From contig JAPHSY010000029.1 of NCBI GenBank assembly GCA_026196495.1, forward strand, positions 35,312 to 99,311: a stretch of 64,000 bases of DNA. Direction: 5' to 3'. A model generated the notes under the pieces. It searched no databases. It saw only the letters and a list, made by a program, of their open reading frames with translations, and was not told the DNA's origin. Source of the DNA: Magnetovibrio sp. Lineage in GTDB: Bacteria; Pseudomonadota; Alphaproteobacteria; Rhodospirillales; Magnetovibrionaceae. Every line of letters begins with the position of its first letter. The first letter of the stretch is position 1. This document shows positions 8,968-18,830 of the stretch, piece by piece. A program made the translations under genes and the position numbers.

Positions 8968-10329
8968 TTAGGAGATTTGTTCGAACCGTTTTAAATTAGC
9001 AGGCTCTAAAAGAACAGTGACGTGAACACCATCCTCTTCATCGAGGCGTTCAATCACGTCACCGTGAGCATAAAGCCATGATAACCGTTTCCCATCAGCA
9101 GGTTCTAAGGTGATGGAAAAGGTTTCCAAATGACGTGAAAGTTGTCCTTCAACGGCTTGTAAAAAATCTTCAACGCCAGCCCCCGTCACGGCAGACATGG
9201 GGATGACAGGATGATCTGCGCGTTTGGCCAAATTAGCTTGCAGTGCATTTTCATCATCACTAAGCAAATCAATCTTATTGCGCACTTCAATAAAATTATC
9301 GGCAAGGCGCTCTTCATCCACACCCAGCCCCTTCATGACGTGTTCCACATCAGTTTTTTGAGCTTCGCTATCGGGGTGAGAAACATCACGCACATGGACG
9401 ATAACCTGGGCTTCCAAGACCTCTTCCAAGGTTGCATGAAATGCTTCCACCAATTCGTGAGGAAGATCAGAAATAAACCCAACTGTATCGGATAAAATGA
9501 TGTCTTTGCCCGACGGTAATTGAATGCCGCGCATGGTTGGATCTAGGGTCGCAAACAACTGATCCTTGGCAAATACGTCAGCATTGGTCAGACGGTTAAA
9601 TAAAGTCGATTTCCCAGCGTTGGTGTAGCCCACCAGCGCCACAATCGGGAACGGCACCTTGCGACGACTTTCACGGTGCAATTCGCGTGTGCGCTTGACC
9701 TCTTTGAGCTGGCGTTTGAGCTTGGCTATTCGCTGATCGATCAATCGGCGATCAACCTCAATTTGGGTTTCACCGGGACCACCCATGAAGCCCGCACCAC
9801 CACGCTGCCGTTCCAAGTGCGTCCAAGACCGCACCAGACGTGATCGTTGATAGGTCATATGCGCCAATTCGACCTGTAACCGTCCCTCTTTGGTACGCGC
9901 ACGTTCCCCAAAAATCTCCAAAATGATGCCTGTGCGGTCCAGAACCTTACATTCCCAAGCCCGTTCCAAGTTGCGTTGCTGGATCGGGTTCAGCTGTGCA
10001 TCAACGATGATCACATCCACATCCCGGCCCTTCACGATGGCATCAAGACGCTCCACCGTACCCTTACCCATGTAAGAGCTTGGTTTTAGGGCAGAAAGCG
10101 CAACGATTTCCTGGGCAACAATGTTCAGCTGAATAGCCAATGCCAAGCCTACGATTTCTTCCAGGCGGGCTTCAGGCGCACGAAAAGACGCACCGTTGTC
10201 ACTTTGCGGAGCGTTCTTGAGATATGGATGGATGACTAAGCAGCGTTCGCCGCGAGCATAGCCCTCGCCATCATCGCCAAAAGTAAACGCGTTGCTGCCC
10301 TTCTTCCCCCCAGAGGAATGGTCAGACAA
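8968..10329 (-). CDS. hflX: Ribosome-associated GTPase HflX
   Basis: The N-terminal HflX domain (QLNPIQQRNLE, DRTGIILEIF, GPGETQIEVDRR) is followed by a GTPase domain with G1 GYTNAGKST, G3 DTVGF and G4 NKID, and a C-terminal extension. HflX splits or rescues stalled 70S ribosomes, notably under heat stress. The best start is TTG 10329, with GAGG overlapping the end of hfq, 5 bases upstream. The hfq-hflX order is the same as in E. coli. Confidence 0.95.
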   Translation of the reverse strand: MSDHSSGGKKGSNAFTFGDDGEGYARGERCLVIHPYLKNAPQSDNGASFRAPEARLEEIVGLALAIQLNIVAQEIVALSALKPSSYMGKGTVERLDAIVKGRDVDVIIVDAQLNPIQQRNLERAWECKVLDRTGIILEIFGERARTKEGRLQVELAHMTYQRSRLVRSWTHLERQRGGAGFMGGPGETQIEVDRRLIDQRIAKLKRQLKEVKRTRELHRESRRKVPFPIVALVGYTNAGKSTLFNRLTNADVFAKDQLFATLDPTMRGIQLPSGKDIILSDTVGFISDLPHELVEAFHATLEEVLEAQVIVHVRDVSHPDSEAQKTDVEHVMKGLGVDEERLADNFIEVRNKIDLLSDDENALQANLAKRADHPVIPMSAVTGAGVEDFLQAVEGQLSRHLETFSITLEPADGKRLSWLYAHGDVIERLDEEDGVHVTVLLEPANLKRFEQIS

Positions 10330-10334
10330 GCGGT

Positions 10335-10583
10335 TTATTCCTCATCAGCGCCATCGGGTTCAAACAACTGGATCGGTTGCGATGGCATGATCGTCGAAAT
10401 GGCGTGCTTGTAAACGAGCTGCGTATGGCCGTCACGGCGCAGCAGCACTGAGAAGTTATCAAACCACGTCACAATACCTTGCAGTTTCACGCCATTAACC
10501 AAGAAGACGGTTACCGGTGTTTTTTGTTTGCGGATGTGGTTGAGAAAGACGTCTTGGACGTTCTGTGATTTTTCCGAAGCCAT
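10335..10583 (-). CDS. hfq: RNA chaperone Hfq
   Basis: The 82-residue Sm-like protein carries the Sm1 segment ([22 protein letters not shown]) and the Sm2 motif with YKHAIST, both diagnostic of Hfq. It forms a hexameric ring that pairs small RNAs with mRNAs. AAGGAAG precedes ATG 10583. The short acidic tail (PDGADEE) is typical of alphaproteobacterial Hfq. The gene sits between a HAD phosphatase gene and hflX, all leftward. Its presence is relevant to the candidate small RNAs near 25 kb. Confidence 0.97.
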   Translation of the reverse strand: MASEKSQNVQDVFLNHIRKQKTPVTVFLVNGVKLQGIVTWFDNFSVLLRRDGHTQLVYKHAISTIMPSQPIQLFEPDGADEE

Positions 10584-10732
10584 GGTGCTTCCTTAATTCA
10601 AGTTTTTCAGACCCGTTAGCTGGATACATACAGGTCAATTATTATTTCCATGTAGGCCGTGTGCGGAAAACCAAGGTCGTTGCCCCGTTAATGCACCCAC
10701 GCATTAGGCCCCCCCAGATGGACGCGCAGATA

Positions 10733-11398
10733 TTACAGGCTCTTCGCGTAATTGCAAAGCCCTTGAAGTTCATTTAGATAGACCGCTGGATGAGCCCCCT
10801 CGAATTCATCATCCCCTGGTGGTTCTGAGCGGACTAAAACCGGTATACATCCGGCATTTAGCGCACATTCCATATCAATTCGAGAATCCCCAGCGAACCA
10901 AACATCTTCGCCCAATTCGATGTCACTTCCATCCAAAGCCATGACAACAGGGTCCACAGCGGGCTTGTCATTGGCGGCATCAGTGGCACCGATGATCTGT
11001 CCAAAATGGTGTTCCCATCCCAATTTTTCGGCTTCTTTGCGCAACAATGTCCCGGTTTTGTTGCTCACCACGCCCAAATAAATTCCTTGGTTCACCAATT
11101 CGGCCAACATGTCAGCCGCACCCGGCAAAGGCGTTAACCGTTCCAAATGGATGGCTTTGAAGTGACCATAAAAGACATCGCGCGCTTCTTCCCACTTATC
11201 GCCAAACAGTTCAGGGAAACTATCGCGCAAGGATTTAGCAACCCGAGCCTTGGTTTCATCAAGGCTCCATTCAGCTATATCGAATTCGCGAAAGGTTGCA
11301 TTGAGCGCATCTTGAATGACCAACCAACTGTCAATCAAGGTGTTGTCCCAATCAAAGATTATGGCTTTGGGTGGTTTTGTCGGGACGTGTTTGTTCAT
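10733..11398 (-). CDS. HAD superfamily hydrolase (phosphoglycolate phosphatase-like)
   Basis: HAD motifs are clear: motif I FDWDNTLID, motif II VVSNKTG, the conserved lysine near DKPAVDP and motif IV FAGDSRIDMECA. A helical cap lies between motifs I and II (subfamily IA). The 221-residue size suits small phosphatases such as Gph. Its ATG overlaps the dat stop codon by four bases (ATGA), implying translational coupling. The substrate is unknown. Confidence 0.9.
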   Translation of the reverse strand: MNKHVPTKPPKAIIFDWDNTLIDSWLVIQDALNATFREFDIAEWSLDETKARVAKSLRDSFPELFGDKWEEARDVFYGHFKAIHLERLTPLPGAADMLAELVNQGIYLGVVSNKTGTLLRKEAEKLGWEHHFGQIIGATDAANDKPAVDPVVMALDGSDIELGEDVWFAGDSRIDMECALNAGCIPVLVRSEPPGDDEFEGAHPAVYLNELQGLCNYAKSL

Positions 11399-12243
11399 GG
11401 ATGTTCTTTCATGTATGCACCATATAGCTCAATAGCTTTGCGGCTAAAGGGGCCGATTTCACCATCGCCAATGATGTCATCGTCAATTTGCGTCACTGGA
11501 CGAATCATCACCGTCGACGAAGACGTAAATGCTTCCTTGGCTGCTTTCGCCTCACTCAGGCTAAAGGCGCGCTCGATGTACTTCAAACCGTACTCTTGGG
11601 CCAATTTCAGCAACGTTTGGCGCGTAATCCCACCCAAAATGGCATGATCCGTATGACGCGTTATCAACTGGTCATCTGCAGTCACAATCCAGGCGTTAGA
11701 GGACGAACCCTCTGTCACATTGCCAGCTTCATCAATCAGCCATGCTTCGACGGCACCTTGTTTGGTGGCTTCGGTCTTTGCCAAGACACCAGCTAGCAGC
11801 TGTACAGTCTTGATATCACAACGTTTCCAGCGCAAATCCGGCATAGTGATAACTTTACCCGCCTTAACCGCAGAACCATCAAACGGCTTGGCACGCCAAA
11901 CGGTCATCACCAATGTCGGTTTAAGACCTTGCGGTGCCGGAAAATCACGCGGAGCTACGCCCCGGCTAACTTGCAGATACAGCGCCCCATTGCGAATGCG
12001 GTTGATCGAAAGCAATCGCCGCATCACCACTTTCATCGGGCCTTGTTTCATAGGCTCGGCAATGCCAAGCTCCGTCAAAGAGTGCCACAAGCGCTTCAGG
12101 TGGCCGTCTTCATCAATGACATGCCCATCCTGAACGGCAAAAACTTCATAAACCGAGTCTGCAAATTGAAAGCCACGGTCTTCGATGTGAACCGTAGCTT
12201 CACCGTGGGGGACATAACGTCCGTTCACGTATGAGGTGGACAT
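11395..12243 (-). CDS. dat: D-amino-acid aminotransferase (class IV PLP enzyme)
   Basis: The fold-type IV signature is present: the PLP lysine in R-C-D-I-K-T-V-Q, then LAGVLAKTEA, EGSSSNAW and TSSSTVMIRPV. The N-terminus YVNGRYVPHGEATVHIEDRG is typical of D-alanine transaminases rather than IlvE. It interconverts D-alanine/D-glutamate and 2-oxo acids, feeding peptidoglycan synthesis. Its ATG immediately follows the trkA stop, and its end overlaps the HAD gene by 4 bases, so it is an inner member of the ntr-trkA-hfq train. Confidence 0.9.
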   Translation of the reverse strand: MSTSYVNGRYVPHGEATVHIEDRGFQFADSVYEVFAVQDGHVIDEDGHLKRLWHSLTELGIAEPMKQGPMKVVMRRLLSINRIRNGALYLQVSRGVAPRDFPAPQGLKPTLVMTVWRAKPFDGSAVKAGKVITMPDLRWKRCDIKTVQLLAGVLAKTEATKQGAVEAWLIDEAGNVTEGSSSNAWIVTADDQLITRHTDHAILGGITRQTLLKLAQEYGLKYIERAFSLSEAKAAKEAFTSSSTVMIRPVTQIDDDIIGDGEIGPFSRKAIELYGAYMKEHP

Positions 12244-13620
12244 CTAGAAGTACTCCAGCTGGACGGAGAACATCTTTTCAACCTGAGCAATGATGTCTGT
12301 AACTGCAAACACGACGACACGGTCAGTGGCATTAATCACGGTATTACCGCGCGGGCTGATGACTTCATCTCCACGGACAATGGAACCGATGACCAGTCCA
12401 TCCGGCAAATCCGCCTCTTTCAAGGGCTTACCAACCATAGGAGAGGTTTCCAGGGCTTCAGCTTCAATCAATTCACCAAAGCCTTCACCCAGTGTATGCA
12501 CTGAATGAATACGACCACGGCGCACATGTTGGATAATGGTGGAAACCGTAATGTTGCGCGGGTCAACGACCACATCAACACCCAATGAACCAATCAGTGT
12601 TTCATATTCACCTTTGTTGATCAAAGTGATCGCTCGCTTGGCCCCCTCACGCTTCGCCATCAACGACGACAAAATATTGTTTTCATCATCATTGGTAACG
12701 GCAATTACGGCCTCGGACATGGCGATATTGGCTTCGTGCATGATTTGCAGGTCCAAAGCATCCCCTTGAATCACCATCGTCTTGGACAGACGGCTGGCAC
12801 ACATGCTGGCGCGCTCTGCATCCCATTCGATCAGTTTGACATTGAGTTTGGAATCAGAAGCTTCCAATTCTTCGGCCAAGAACAAACCAATATTACCACC
12901 GCCCAAAATGACCAGACGGCGCGCTTCTTGTTCATCATGACCAAATGCGGCCATAGCGCGGTCTTGCTTTTCAGACGCCACGACGAAATAGACGCTATCG
13001 CCGGCTTCCATCATACTTTCGGCATCGGGCACCATAAATTCACCATTGCGAACAATGCCAATGATGGTAATGGCCAAATCAGGGAACAATTGTGTAATTT
13101 GACGCAGTGGTGTGTTCAGCAACGGGCAAGCCTCGCCACAACGTACACCCAACAGTTTGACCCGACCATCAACCAGCGGGATCATTTCGAACGCACCCGG
13201 AACACTGAGACGACGCTGAATTGCGTGTGCGACCTCAATTTCTGGGGAAATGATCACGTCAATGGGCATATGTTCGCGGGAAAATAGATTGGCCCACATA
13301 GGTTCCAAATACGATTGAGCACGGATACGGGCAATTTTAGTTGGTACCCCGAACAGAGAGTGCGCCACCTGACACGCCACCATGTTGGCTTCGTCGGCCG
13401 CTGTAACCGCAATAATCATATCCGCGTCTTCGGTACCAGCGCGTTCCAACACATCTGGCCGTGAGGCATGACCGATCACACCTTGGACTTCCAAGGTATC
13501 CGTGACGCGTCTCACCAACTTGGGAGATTGATCAATAACTGTTACATCGTTGTTTTCGCGGGACAAATGCTGAGCAATGTGGAACCCCACCTGCCCAGCG
13601 CCGCACACGATCACCTTCAT
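12244..13620 (-). CDS. trkA: Trk potassium uptake system regulatory protein TrkA
   Basis: The 458-residue protein has two tandem RCK modules: two Rossmann NAD-binding folds (VIVCGAGQVGFHIAQHL at the start, and RLVILGGGNIGLFLAEEL near residue 237), each followed by a TrkA-C domain. It gates the TrkH/G K+ channel on the cytoplasmic side. AGAGGAG lies upstream of ATG 13620. Placement after ntrX is a common alphaproteobacterial arrangement. No TrkH is present in the window. Confidence 0.96.
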   Translation of the reverse strand: MKVIVCGAGQVGFHIAQHLSRENNDVTVIDQSPKLVRRVTDTLEVQGVIGHASRPDVLERAGTEDADMIIAVTAADEANMVACQVAHSLFGVPTKIARIRAQSYLEPMWANLFSREHMPIDVIISPEIEVAHAIQRRLSVPGAFEMIPLVDGRVKLLGVRCGEACPLLNTPLRQITQLFPDLAITIIGIVRNGEFMVPDAESMMEAGDSVYFVVASEKQDRAMAAFGHDEQEARRLVILGGGNIGLFLAEELEASDSKLNVKLIEWDAERASMCASRLSKTMVIQGDALDLQIMHEANIAMSEAVIAVTNDDENNILSSLMAKREGAKRAITLINKGEYETLIGSLGVDVVVDPRNITVSTIIQHVRRGRIHSVHTLGEGFGELIEAEALETSPMVGKPLKEADLPDGLVIGSIVRGDEVISPRGNTVINATDRVVVFAVTDIIAQVEKMFSVQLEYF

Positions 13621-13661
13621 GAAAGGCTCCTCTTAGATCAGCTTGAGGCCCGGATGATCAA

Positions 13662-15065
13662 TCAGCCGGACTTTTTCGTCAAGTCGTCGCCGCTCAACCC
13701 CAATGATTTGAGTTTTCGGTGCAAAGCTGAACGTTCCATGCCGACAAACTCTGCCGTGCGCGAAATGTTACCACCAAAACGCATCACTTGGGTCTGCAGA
13801 TAATCACGTTCAAATACTTCACGGGCTTGCTTGAGTGGCAAGCCCATCATTTCGCTGTTGCCGTTATTGCTTGGAGCCACTGCATTTCCGGAGACCACTT
13901 CCCCCGGTAGACTTTCGGCCTTTATGTTCTCGGATGCATCTCCCGGTGCCATAATCAAGACCCGTTCAATGATGTTTTTCAATTCCCGCACATTGCCGGG
14001 CCAGTCATAAGCTTGAAGCGCTACGATCGCATCTTCGGAAAGCTTGCGCGGTGGTTGCCCTGCGCGACGTGATGCTGCGCCGATAAAGTGAGCGGTGAGC
14101 ATGGGAATGTCTTCACGCCGCTGTTTCAAGGACGGCACCTCAATCGGCACCACAGACAAGCGATAGAACAGGTCTTCACGAAAACGTCCGGCTTTGATTT
14201 CTTCCTGAATGTCGCAAGAAGCACTGGCAACCACGCGCACATCGACTTCGACCCTGGTGGTACCACCAACCCGTTCAAAGATTTGCTCTTGCAGAACACG
14301 AACAATTTTACCCTGTGTTTCCAGGGGCATGTCGGTCACATCATCCAACAACAGTGTTCCTGTATGTGCGGCTTCGAAATAGCCAACACGCCGCCCGCCT
14401 TCACCGTCTTCCGCCGGTGTTTCCGTACCAAACAGCTCAATTTCCAGCCGTTCCGGTTCCATCGTTGCGCAGTTGACCACCACAAATGGGCCAGAGCTCC
14501 GCATGGAACGGTCGTGCAGCATACGTGCAACCACTTCCTTGCCGCTACCGCTTGGCCCCGTAATCAGCACACGCGAATTGGCGGGTGCCACGCGCTCAAC
14601 AGCCTGGCGGACCTGGGAAATCACAGACGATGTCCCGACCAACTCGTCATCTGTGTCTGTGCGCATGCGCAAGTCTTCATTTTCACGGCGCAAGCGTGCA
14701 GCTTCGATGGCGCGTTCAACCACCAGCACCATACGGTCGACCTTGAATGGTTTTTCAATGAAGTCATAGGCCCCATCTTTCAAGGCTTTCACAGCGGTTT
14801 CCACGGTTCCGTGACCGCTCATCATCACCACCGGTAGACCGGGATGACGTTTTTTCACCGCACTAAGGATTTGCAAGCCATCCATCTGGCTACCCTGCAA
14901 CCAAATGTCCAACATCACCAAGTTAGGACGCCGCATTTCGATCATTTCGATTGCTTCGACATCGGTTCCGGCTTGGCGCGGTTGATAGCCTTCGTCTTCC
15001 AAAATGCCGGCTACCAAGGCGCGGATATCCGCCTCATCGTCCACAATCAGGATGTCTTGCCCCAT
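13662..15065 (-). CDS. ntrX: Nitrogen/redox response regulator NtrX
   Basis: A receiver domain (ILIVDDEADIR; phospho-Asp in VMLDIWL; lysine in FIEKPF), an AAA+ sigma54-activator-type domain with Walker A TGPSGSGKE, and a Fis-like C-terminal helix-turn-helix (GNISRTAEFVGMERSALHRKLKSLG). The ELFG region lacks the GAFTGA loop that contacts sigma54, which is characteristic of NtrX, so it probably acts without sigma54. ATG 15065 (AGGG 5 bases upstream) is preferred over an upstream in-frame start at 15119, which would overlap ntrY. Confidence 0.95.
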   Translation of the reverse strand: MGQDILIVDDEADIRALVAGILEDEGYQPRQAGTDVEAIEMIEMRRPNLVMLDIWLQGSQMDGLQILSAVKKRHPGLPVVMMSGHGTVETAVKALKDGAYDFIEKPFKVDRMVLVVERAIEAARLRRENEDLRMRTDTDDELVGTSSVISQVRQAVERVAPANSRVLITGPSGSGKEVVARMLHDRSMRSSGPFVVVNCATMEPERLEIELFGTETPAEDGEGGRRVGYFEAAHTGTLLLDDVTDMPLETQGKIVRVLQEQIFERVGGTTRVEVDVRVVASASCDIQEEIKAGRFREDLFYRLSVVPIEVPSLKQRREDIPMLTAHFIGAASRRAGQPPRKLSEDAIVALQAYDWPGNVRELKNIIERVLIMAPGDASENIKAESLPGEVVSGNAVAPSNNGNSEMMGLPLKQAREVFERDYLQTQVMRFGGNISRTAEFVGMERSALHRKLKSLGLSGDDLTKKSG

Positions 15066-15072
15066 ATTATCC

Positions 15073-17358
15073 CTACTCACTGGCCTGTGCATGGTTTGCA
15101 CAGCCATCTCCTTGGTCATTATTTACATCTTGCGGGGGGAAGGTCAGCACGGCCCGGGCACCCCCCTCTTCCCGGTTTTCAAGTATCAGATCACCACCGT
15201 GATCAGCCATGATTTTCTTCACAATTGCCAGCCCCAGTCCAGTCCCCTTATCACGGGTGGTGACATAAGGCTCGGTCAAACGCACCAAATCCATCTCAGG
15301 AAGCCCTAAACCATTGTCTTCCACCACAATTGTTGTGCGCATTCCCTTGCGTACATTTTGTTGTGAAAGGATCACTTTGATCCATCCATGTTGGGCGTCA
15401 CCCCCTTCATTTTCGCGTCTTTCACTCACCGATTCGGAGGCATTTTTCAAAATATTGGTCAATACGCGCGATATTTGCTGCGCATCACAGGATATGGAGA
15501 CATCCTCATCACCAAGGCTATCCTCTATGGTGATGTCATCTGTGCGATTGCGTTCCAAAAACAGGCTCTGACGGCATAGTTCAGATAGGTTTTCCGGCTT
15601 CAAAACAGCCTCAGGCATGCGAGAGAAGGATGAAAACTCATCGACCATACGACCCAGATCCTCAACTTGACGAATGATGGTGTCTGTACACGTGATAAAG
15701 GTTTCCGGGTCATCCTGAATTTGTTTGAGATACTTGCGCTTCAACCGTTCCGCCGACAGCTGAATGGGCGTCAAAGGGTTCTTAATTTCGTGGGCAATAC
15801 GGCGCGCCATCCCAGCCCAAGCCGCTTTGCGCTGAGCCGATTGCAGTTCCGTGATGTCGTCAAACGTCACAACGTAACCAAACACATCACCTTCCAATTG
15901 TTCAGATGCAATCGTCACATTCAAGATTCTGGCGGGGCCCACTTCCGGTGTAATGCTGATTTCCGCATGCACAGCTTGATCAGGGCGGGCCATGGCCTCA
16001 GCCAAAGGCCCAGCCATTTCTGGGACAATTTGCCCCAACTCACGCCCCCGCCCATCCATCAGGTCTTGTTCTAACAATAAACTGGCACTGCGATTGGGCA
16101 GGTTGACGCGCCCTTGTGAATCCAAACCAATCACGCCTGCACTGACCCCAGACAAAACCGTTTCGGTAAATCGGCGGCGCTCATCCAACTTACGGTTCAT
16201 TTGCAGCATACCGTCTTGCTGATCGGCCAAACGGATGGTCATATCGTTAAAGGCCGATGACAATGAGCCCAGCTCACCAATGCTGCTGTCAACGTCGATG
16301 CGTTGGGTCAAATCACCATCTGAAATATGCTGAGCTGCCTCAATCAAACGCGAAATGGGCCGTGCCAGTTGGTTGGCCAGCGCCATGCCAATCCACACGG
16401 CGGCAAACAACAGCAACAAAGACACCACGGCAAAAATTGCAACAAAGGTAATTTGGATTTTGCCGCCACTTTCTTCCATGCGCAGGTAAGTTTGCGCTGC
16501 TTCGCGCACCCGGTCCATATTGCTGAGCACTTGTGCGTCGACAAACCGTCCCACCAACAGATACGCACTGGAATAGGCTTCGAGCCTCACCAAAGCACGG
16601 ACTTGATCTGCGTCCACAGCGGTCAGAACCACCAGTTCACCTTTATCCGCACGCTCAATGGCACCCCGCGGCATTTTACCAACCCCCAATGACGGGACTG
16701 CAAATTCTGAGCGCGCCAACAGCTGCCCTGTGGCGCTGATGACTGTGGCTTCGGTTAAATTTCGTTCTTTGGAGAAATTCGACAACGACAACGACAGCAA
16801 GTTGGGATTGGCACTCAACAAGGCTTGGTCACGGTTGAGATCATTGGCCATCGCCAACACATCTGCGCGAATACTTTGAATATGTTCATCAAAATAGGCA
16901 CTCGCTACTGCCTGAGAGGCATCAATGGCGGTCCGAACCCGGTCACTGAACCACGAATTAAAGCCGAAATTCAAAAACAATGCGGCGAACACGGTGACCA
17001 GGATTGCCGGCGTAACCGCCAACAACGAAAACATCACCACCAAGCGCACATGAAGGGCTGAGCCTGCCAACCCTTGGCGTCGCTGCACCCACATGCTGAC
17101 AATTCGGTGCACAATCACCAACGACAGCAGCAGCAAAATGACCAAATCGGCAATGAGGAAGGCTTGGAGTTTTCCGGGGTCTGGTGTCCCCGTCCCCGTT
17201 GACGTGCCCGTCATCAAGCCAAAAGTCGCGGTCCCAGAAACAATCGCACATGCAGCCAAAATAAACGCCACACGGCGACTCATCAGCACACGTGAAAACC
17301 AGGACCGTTGCGGCACAGGGTGTTCCGTGCTTTTGGACGTTGGCGTTGAGTTTGTCAT
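15073..17358 (-). CDS. ntrY: Sensor histidine kinase NtrY
   Basis: This 761-residue membrane kinase has several N-terminal membrane helices (to about residue 130), a periplasmic segment, another helix (~300-325), HAMP, a PAS domain (GVIGLDSQGRVNLPN), the H-box ARRIAHEIKNPLTPIQLSAERLKRKY, and an ATPase domain with NILKNA, DNGLGL and GTGLGLAIVKKI. It phosphorylates NtrX in the next gene, 7 bases away. It is linked to nitrogen metabolism and, in some relatives, to redox sensing. Confidence 0.96.
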   Translation of the reverse strand: MTNSTPTSKSTEHPVPQRSWFSRVLMSRRVAFILAACAIVSGTATFGLMTGTSTGTGTPDPGKLQAFLIADLVILLLLSLVIVHRIVSMWVQRRQGLAGSALHVRLVVMFSLLAVTPAILVTVFAALFLNFGFNSWFSDRVRTAIDASQAVASAYFDEHIQSIRADVLAMANDLNRDQALLSANPNLLSLSLSNFSKERNLTEATVISATGQLLARSEFAVPSLGVGKMPRGAIERADKGELVVLTAVDADQVRALVRLEAYSSAYLLVGRFVDAQVLSNMDRVREAAQTYLRMEESGGKIQITFVAIFAVVSLLLLFAAVWIGMALANQLARPISRLIEAAQHISDGDLTQRIDVDSSIGELGSLSSAFNDMTIRLADQQDGMLQMNRKLDERRRFTETVLSGVSAGVIGLDSQGRVNLPNRSASLLLEQDLMDGRGRELGQIVPEMAGPLAEAMARPDQAVHAEISITPEVGPARILNVTIASEQLEGDVFGYVVTFDDITELQSAQRKAAWAGMARRIAHEIKNPLTPIQLSAERLKRKYLKQIQDDPETFITCTDTIIRQVEDLGRMVDEFSSFSRMPEAVLKPENLSELCRQSLFLERNRTDDITIEDSLGDEDVSISCDAQQISRVLTNILKNASESVSERRENEGGDAQHGWIKVILSQQNVRKGMRTTIVVEDNGLGLPEMDLVRLTEPYVTTRDKGTGLGLAIVKKIMADHGGDLILENREEGGARAVLTFPPQDVNNDQGDGCANHAQASE

Positions 17359-17381
17359 GCCAAGCCTTTTGCTTGTTGGCG

Positions 17382-18821
17382 CTATTTTGCCCCGCCGCGA
17401 ATGACCGGGATTTCTAGCTCACGAATTTTCTTTCGTAACGTATTGCGATTCAAGCCCAAAACGTCAGCAGCCTTTACTTGATTGCCACGTGTAGCGTCTA
17501 AGGTCAATTGTAACAATGGGCGTTCAATTTCGTGCAAAATACGGTCATACAGCCCTGGGGATGGCAAGGTGTCACCATGAGCTGAAAAATATGCCTTCAA
17601 ATGACGCTCAACCGACTGTGACAAGCCCCCGCCATCACCTTCGGGGACACTGGCAGGCGCTTCCGCCAATTCGGTTTCAATTGTTTCTAAGCTAACTTCT
17701 TCTTCGACACACAACGCGGCCAAGCGTTTGACCATGTTTTCCAATTCTCGCACGTTTCCGGGCCAGGAATAGCGTTTCAAACGATCCATGGCTTCAGGTG
17801 AGATGGTTTTCCATGGCAAGCCTTCGTTGGCAGCCTGAGACAAGAAGTGACGGATCAATTCCGGTACGTCTTCGTTACGTTCGCGCAAAGACGGCAAGCG
17901 CACAGGCGCAACGTTGAGGCGGAAATATAAATCTTCACGGAACGTTCCTTGGCGAATCAATTGCTTTAAGTCGCGGTGTGTCGCGGCAATAATGCGCACA
18001 TTGGTCTTAATTGGGGTGCGCCCACCGACCGTGGTATATTCCCCTTCTTGAAGTACGCGCAGTAGCCGTGTTTGGGCTTCAGGGGGCATATCGCCAATTT
18101 CATCTAGGAATAGTGTGCCGCCCTGAGCCTGCTCAAAACGACCAACACTGCGGTTTGTGGCCCCGGTAAAGGCTCCTTTTTCGTGCCCAAACAGTTCCGA
18201 TTCAATCAAATCGCGGGGAATGGCGGCCATATTCACGGCTACAAACGGCTTGTTGCGACGCGCACCAAAATCATGAAGCGCACGCGCCACCAGTTCTTTC
18301 CCCGTACCAGACTCACCTGTGATGATAACGCTAAGGTCGGTTTGCATCAGACGTGCGATGGAACGATAGATCGACTGCATCGCCACAGAACGACCGATCA
18401 ACGGCAGTTCTTCATCCTCTTCGGTTTGTGCCGAAGTTTTCTGCACACGGCTTCCAGCTTCAAGCCCTCTCTGAACAACAGAAAGCAATTCATTAATATC
18501 AAAAGGTTTTGGCAAGTATTCAAAGGCACCACGCTCAGTTGCCTTAACGGCCGTGAGAATGGTGGTTTGGGCACTCATCACCACGATGCGCAGGTTGGGG
18601 CGAATCTTCAAAATACGCGGAACCAAGTCCAAACCGTTTTCATCAGGCATTACCACATCGGTGATGACCAAGTCCCCTTCACCATCAGACACCCAATTCC
18701 ACAACGTAGACGCGTTTGAGGTGGTTCTGACCACATACCCAGCACGGGTCAAAGCCTGATCCAGCACCGTGCGGATCGAAGCATCATCGTCTGCAATCAA
18801 AATGGTTGAGCCTGCGGTCAT
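17382..18821 (-). CDS. ntrC: Nitrogen regulation response regulator NtrC
   Basis: Receiver ([14 protein letters not shown], phospho-Asp in [13 protein letters not shown]), a sigma54 AAA+ domain with Walker [16 protein letters not shown], the intact sigma54-contact loop [19 protein letters not shown] as Walker B, and a Fis-type DNA-binding end ([24 protein letters not shown]). It activates nitrogen-assimilation promoters when phosphorylated by NtrB. It starts 9 bases after the ntrB stop. Confidence 0.97.
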   Translation of the reverse strand: MTAGSTILIADDDASIRTVLDQALTRAGYVVRTTSNASTLWNWVSDGEGDLVITDVVMPDENGLDLVPRILKIRPNLRIVVMSAQTTILTAVKATERGAFEYLPKPFDINELLSVVQRGLEAGSRVQKTSAQTEEDEELPLIGRSVAMQSIYRSIARLMQTDLSVIITGESGTGKELVARALHDFGARRNKPFVAVNMAAIPRDLIESELFGHEKGAFTGATNRSVGRFEQAQGGTLFLDEIGDMPPEAQTRLLRVLQEGEYTTVGGRTPIKTNVRIIAATHRDLKQLIRQGTFREDLYFRLNVAPVRLPSLRERNEDVPELIRHFLSQAANEGLPWKTISPEAMDRLKRYSWPGNVRELENMVKRLAALCVEEEVSLETIETELAEAPASVPEGDGGGLSQSVERHLKAYFSAHGDTLPSPGLYDRILHEIERPLLQLTLDATRGNQVKAADVLGLNRNTLRKKIRELEIPVIRGGAK

Positions 18822-18830
18822 GTCAAAACC

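Noticed and set aside
14088..14837. A 249-codon plus-strand open frame inside ntrX
   Set aside because: Antisense to the conserved NtrX AAA+ domain; its His/Phe-rich composition with no motif and no ribosome site marks it as a shadow.
13662..15065. NtrX lacks GAFTGA, suggesting a broken sigma54 activator
   Set aside because: Loss of GAFTGA is a normal property of NtrX in alphaproteobacteria, not damage; the rest of the domain is intact.
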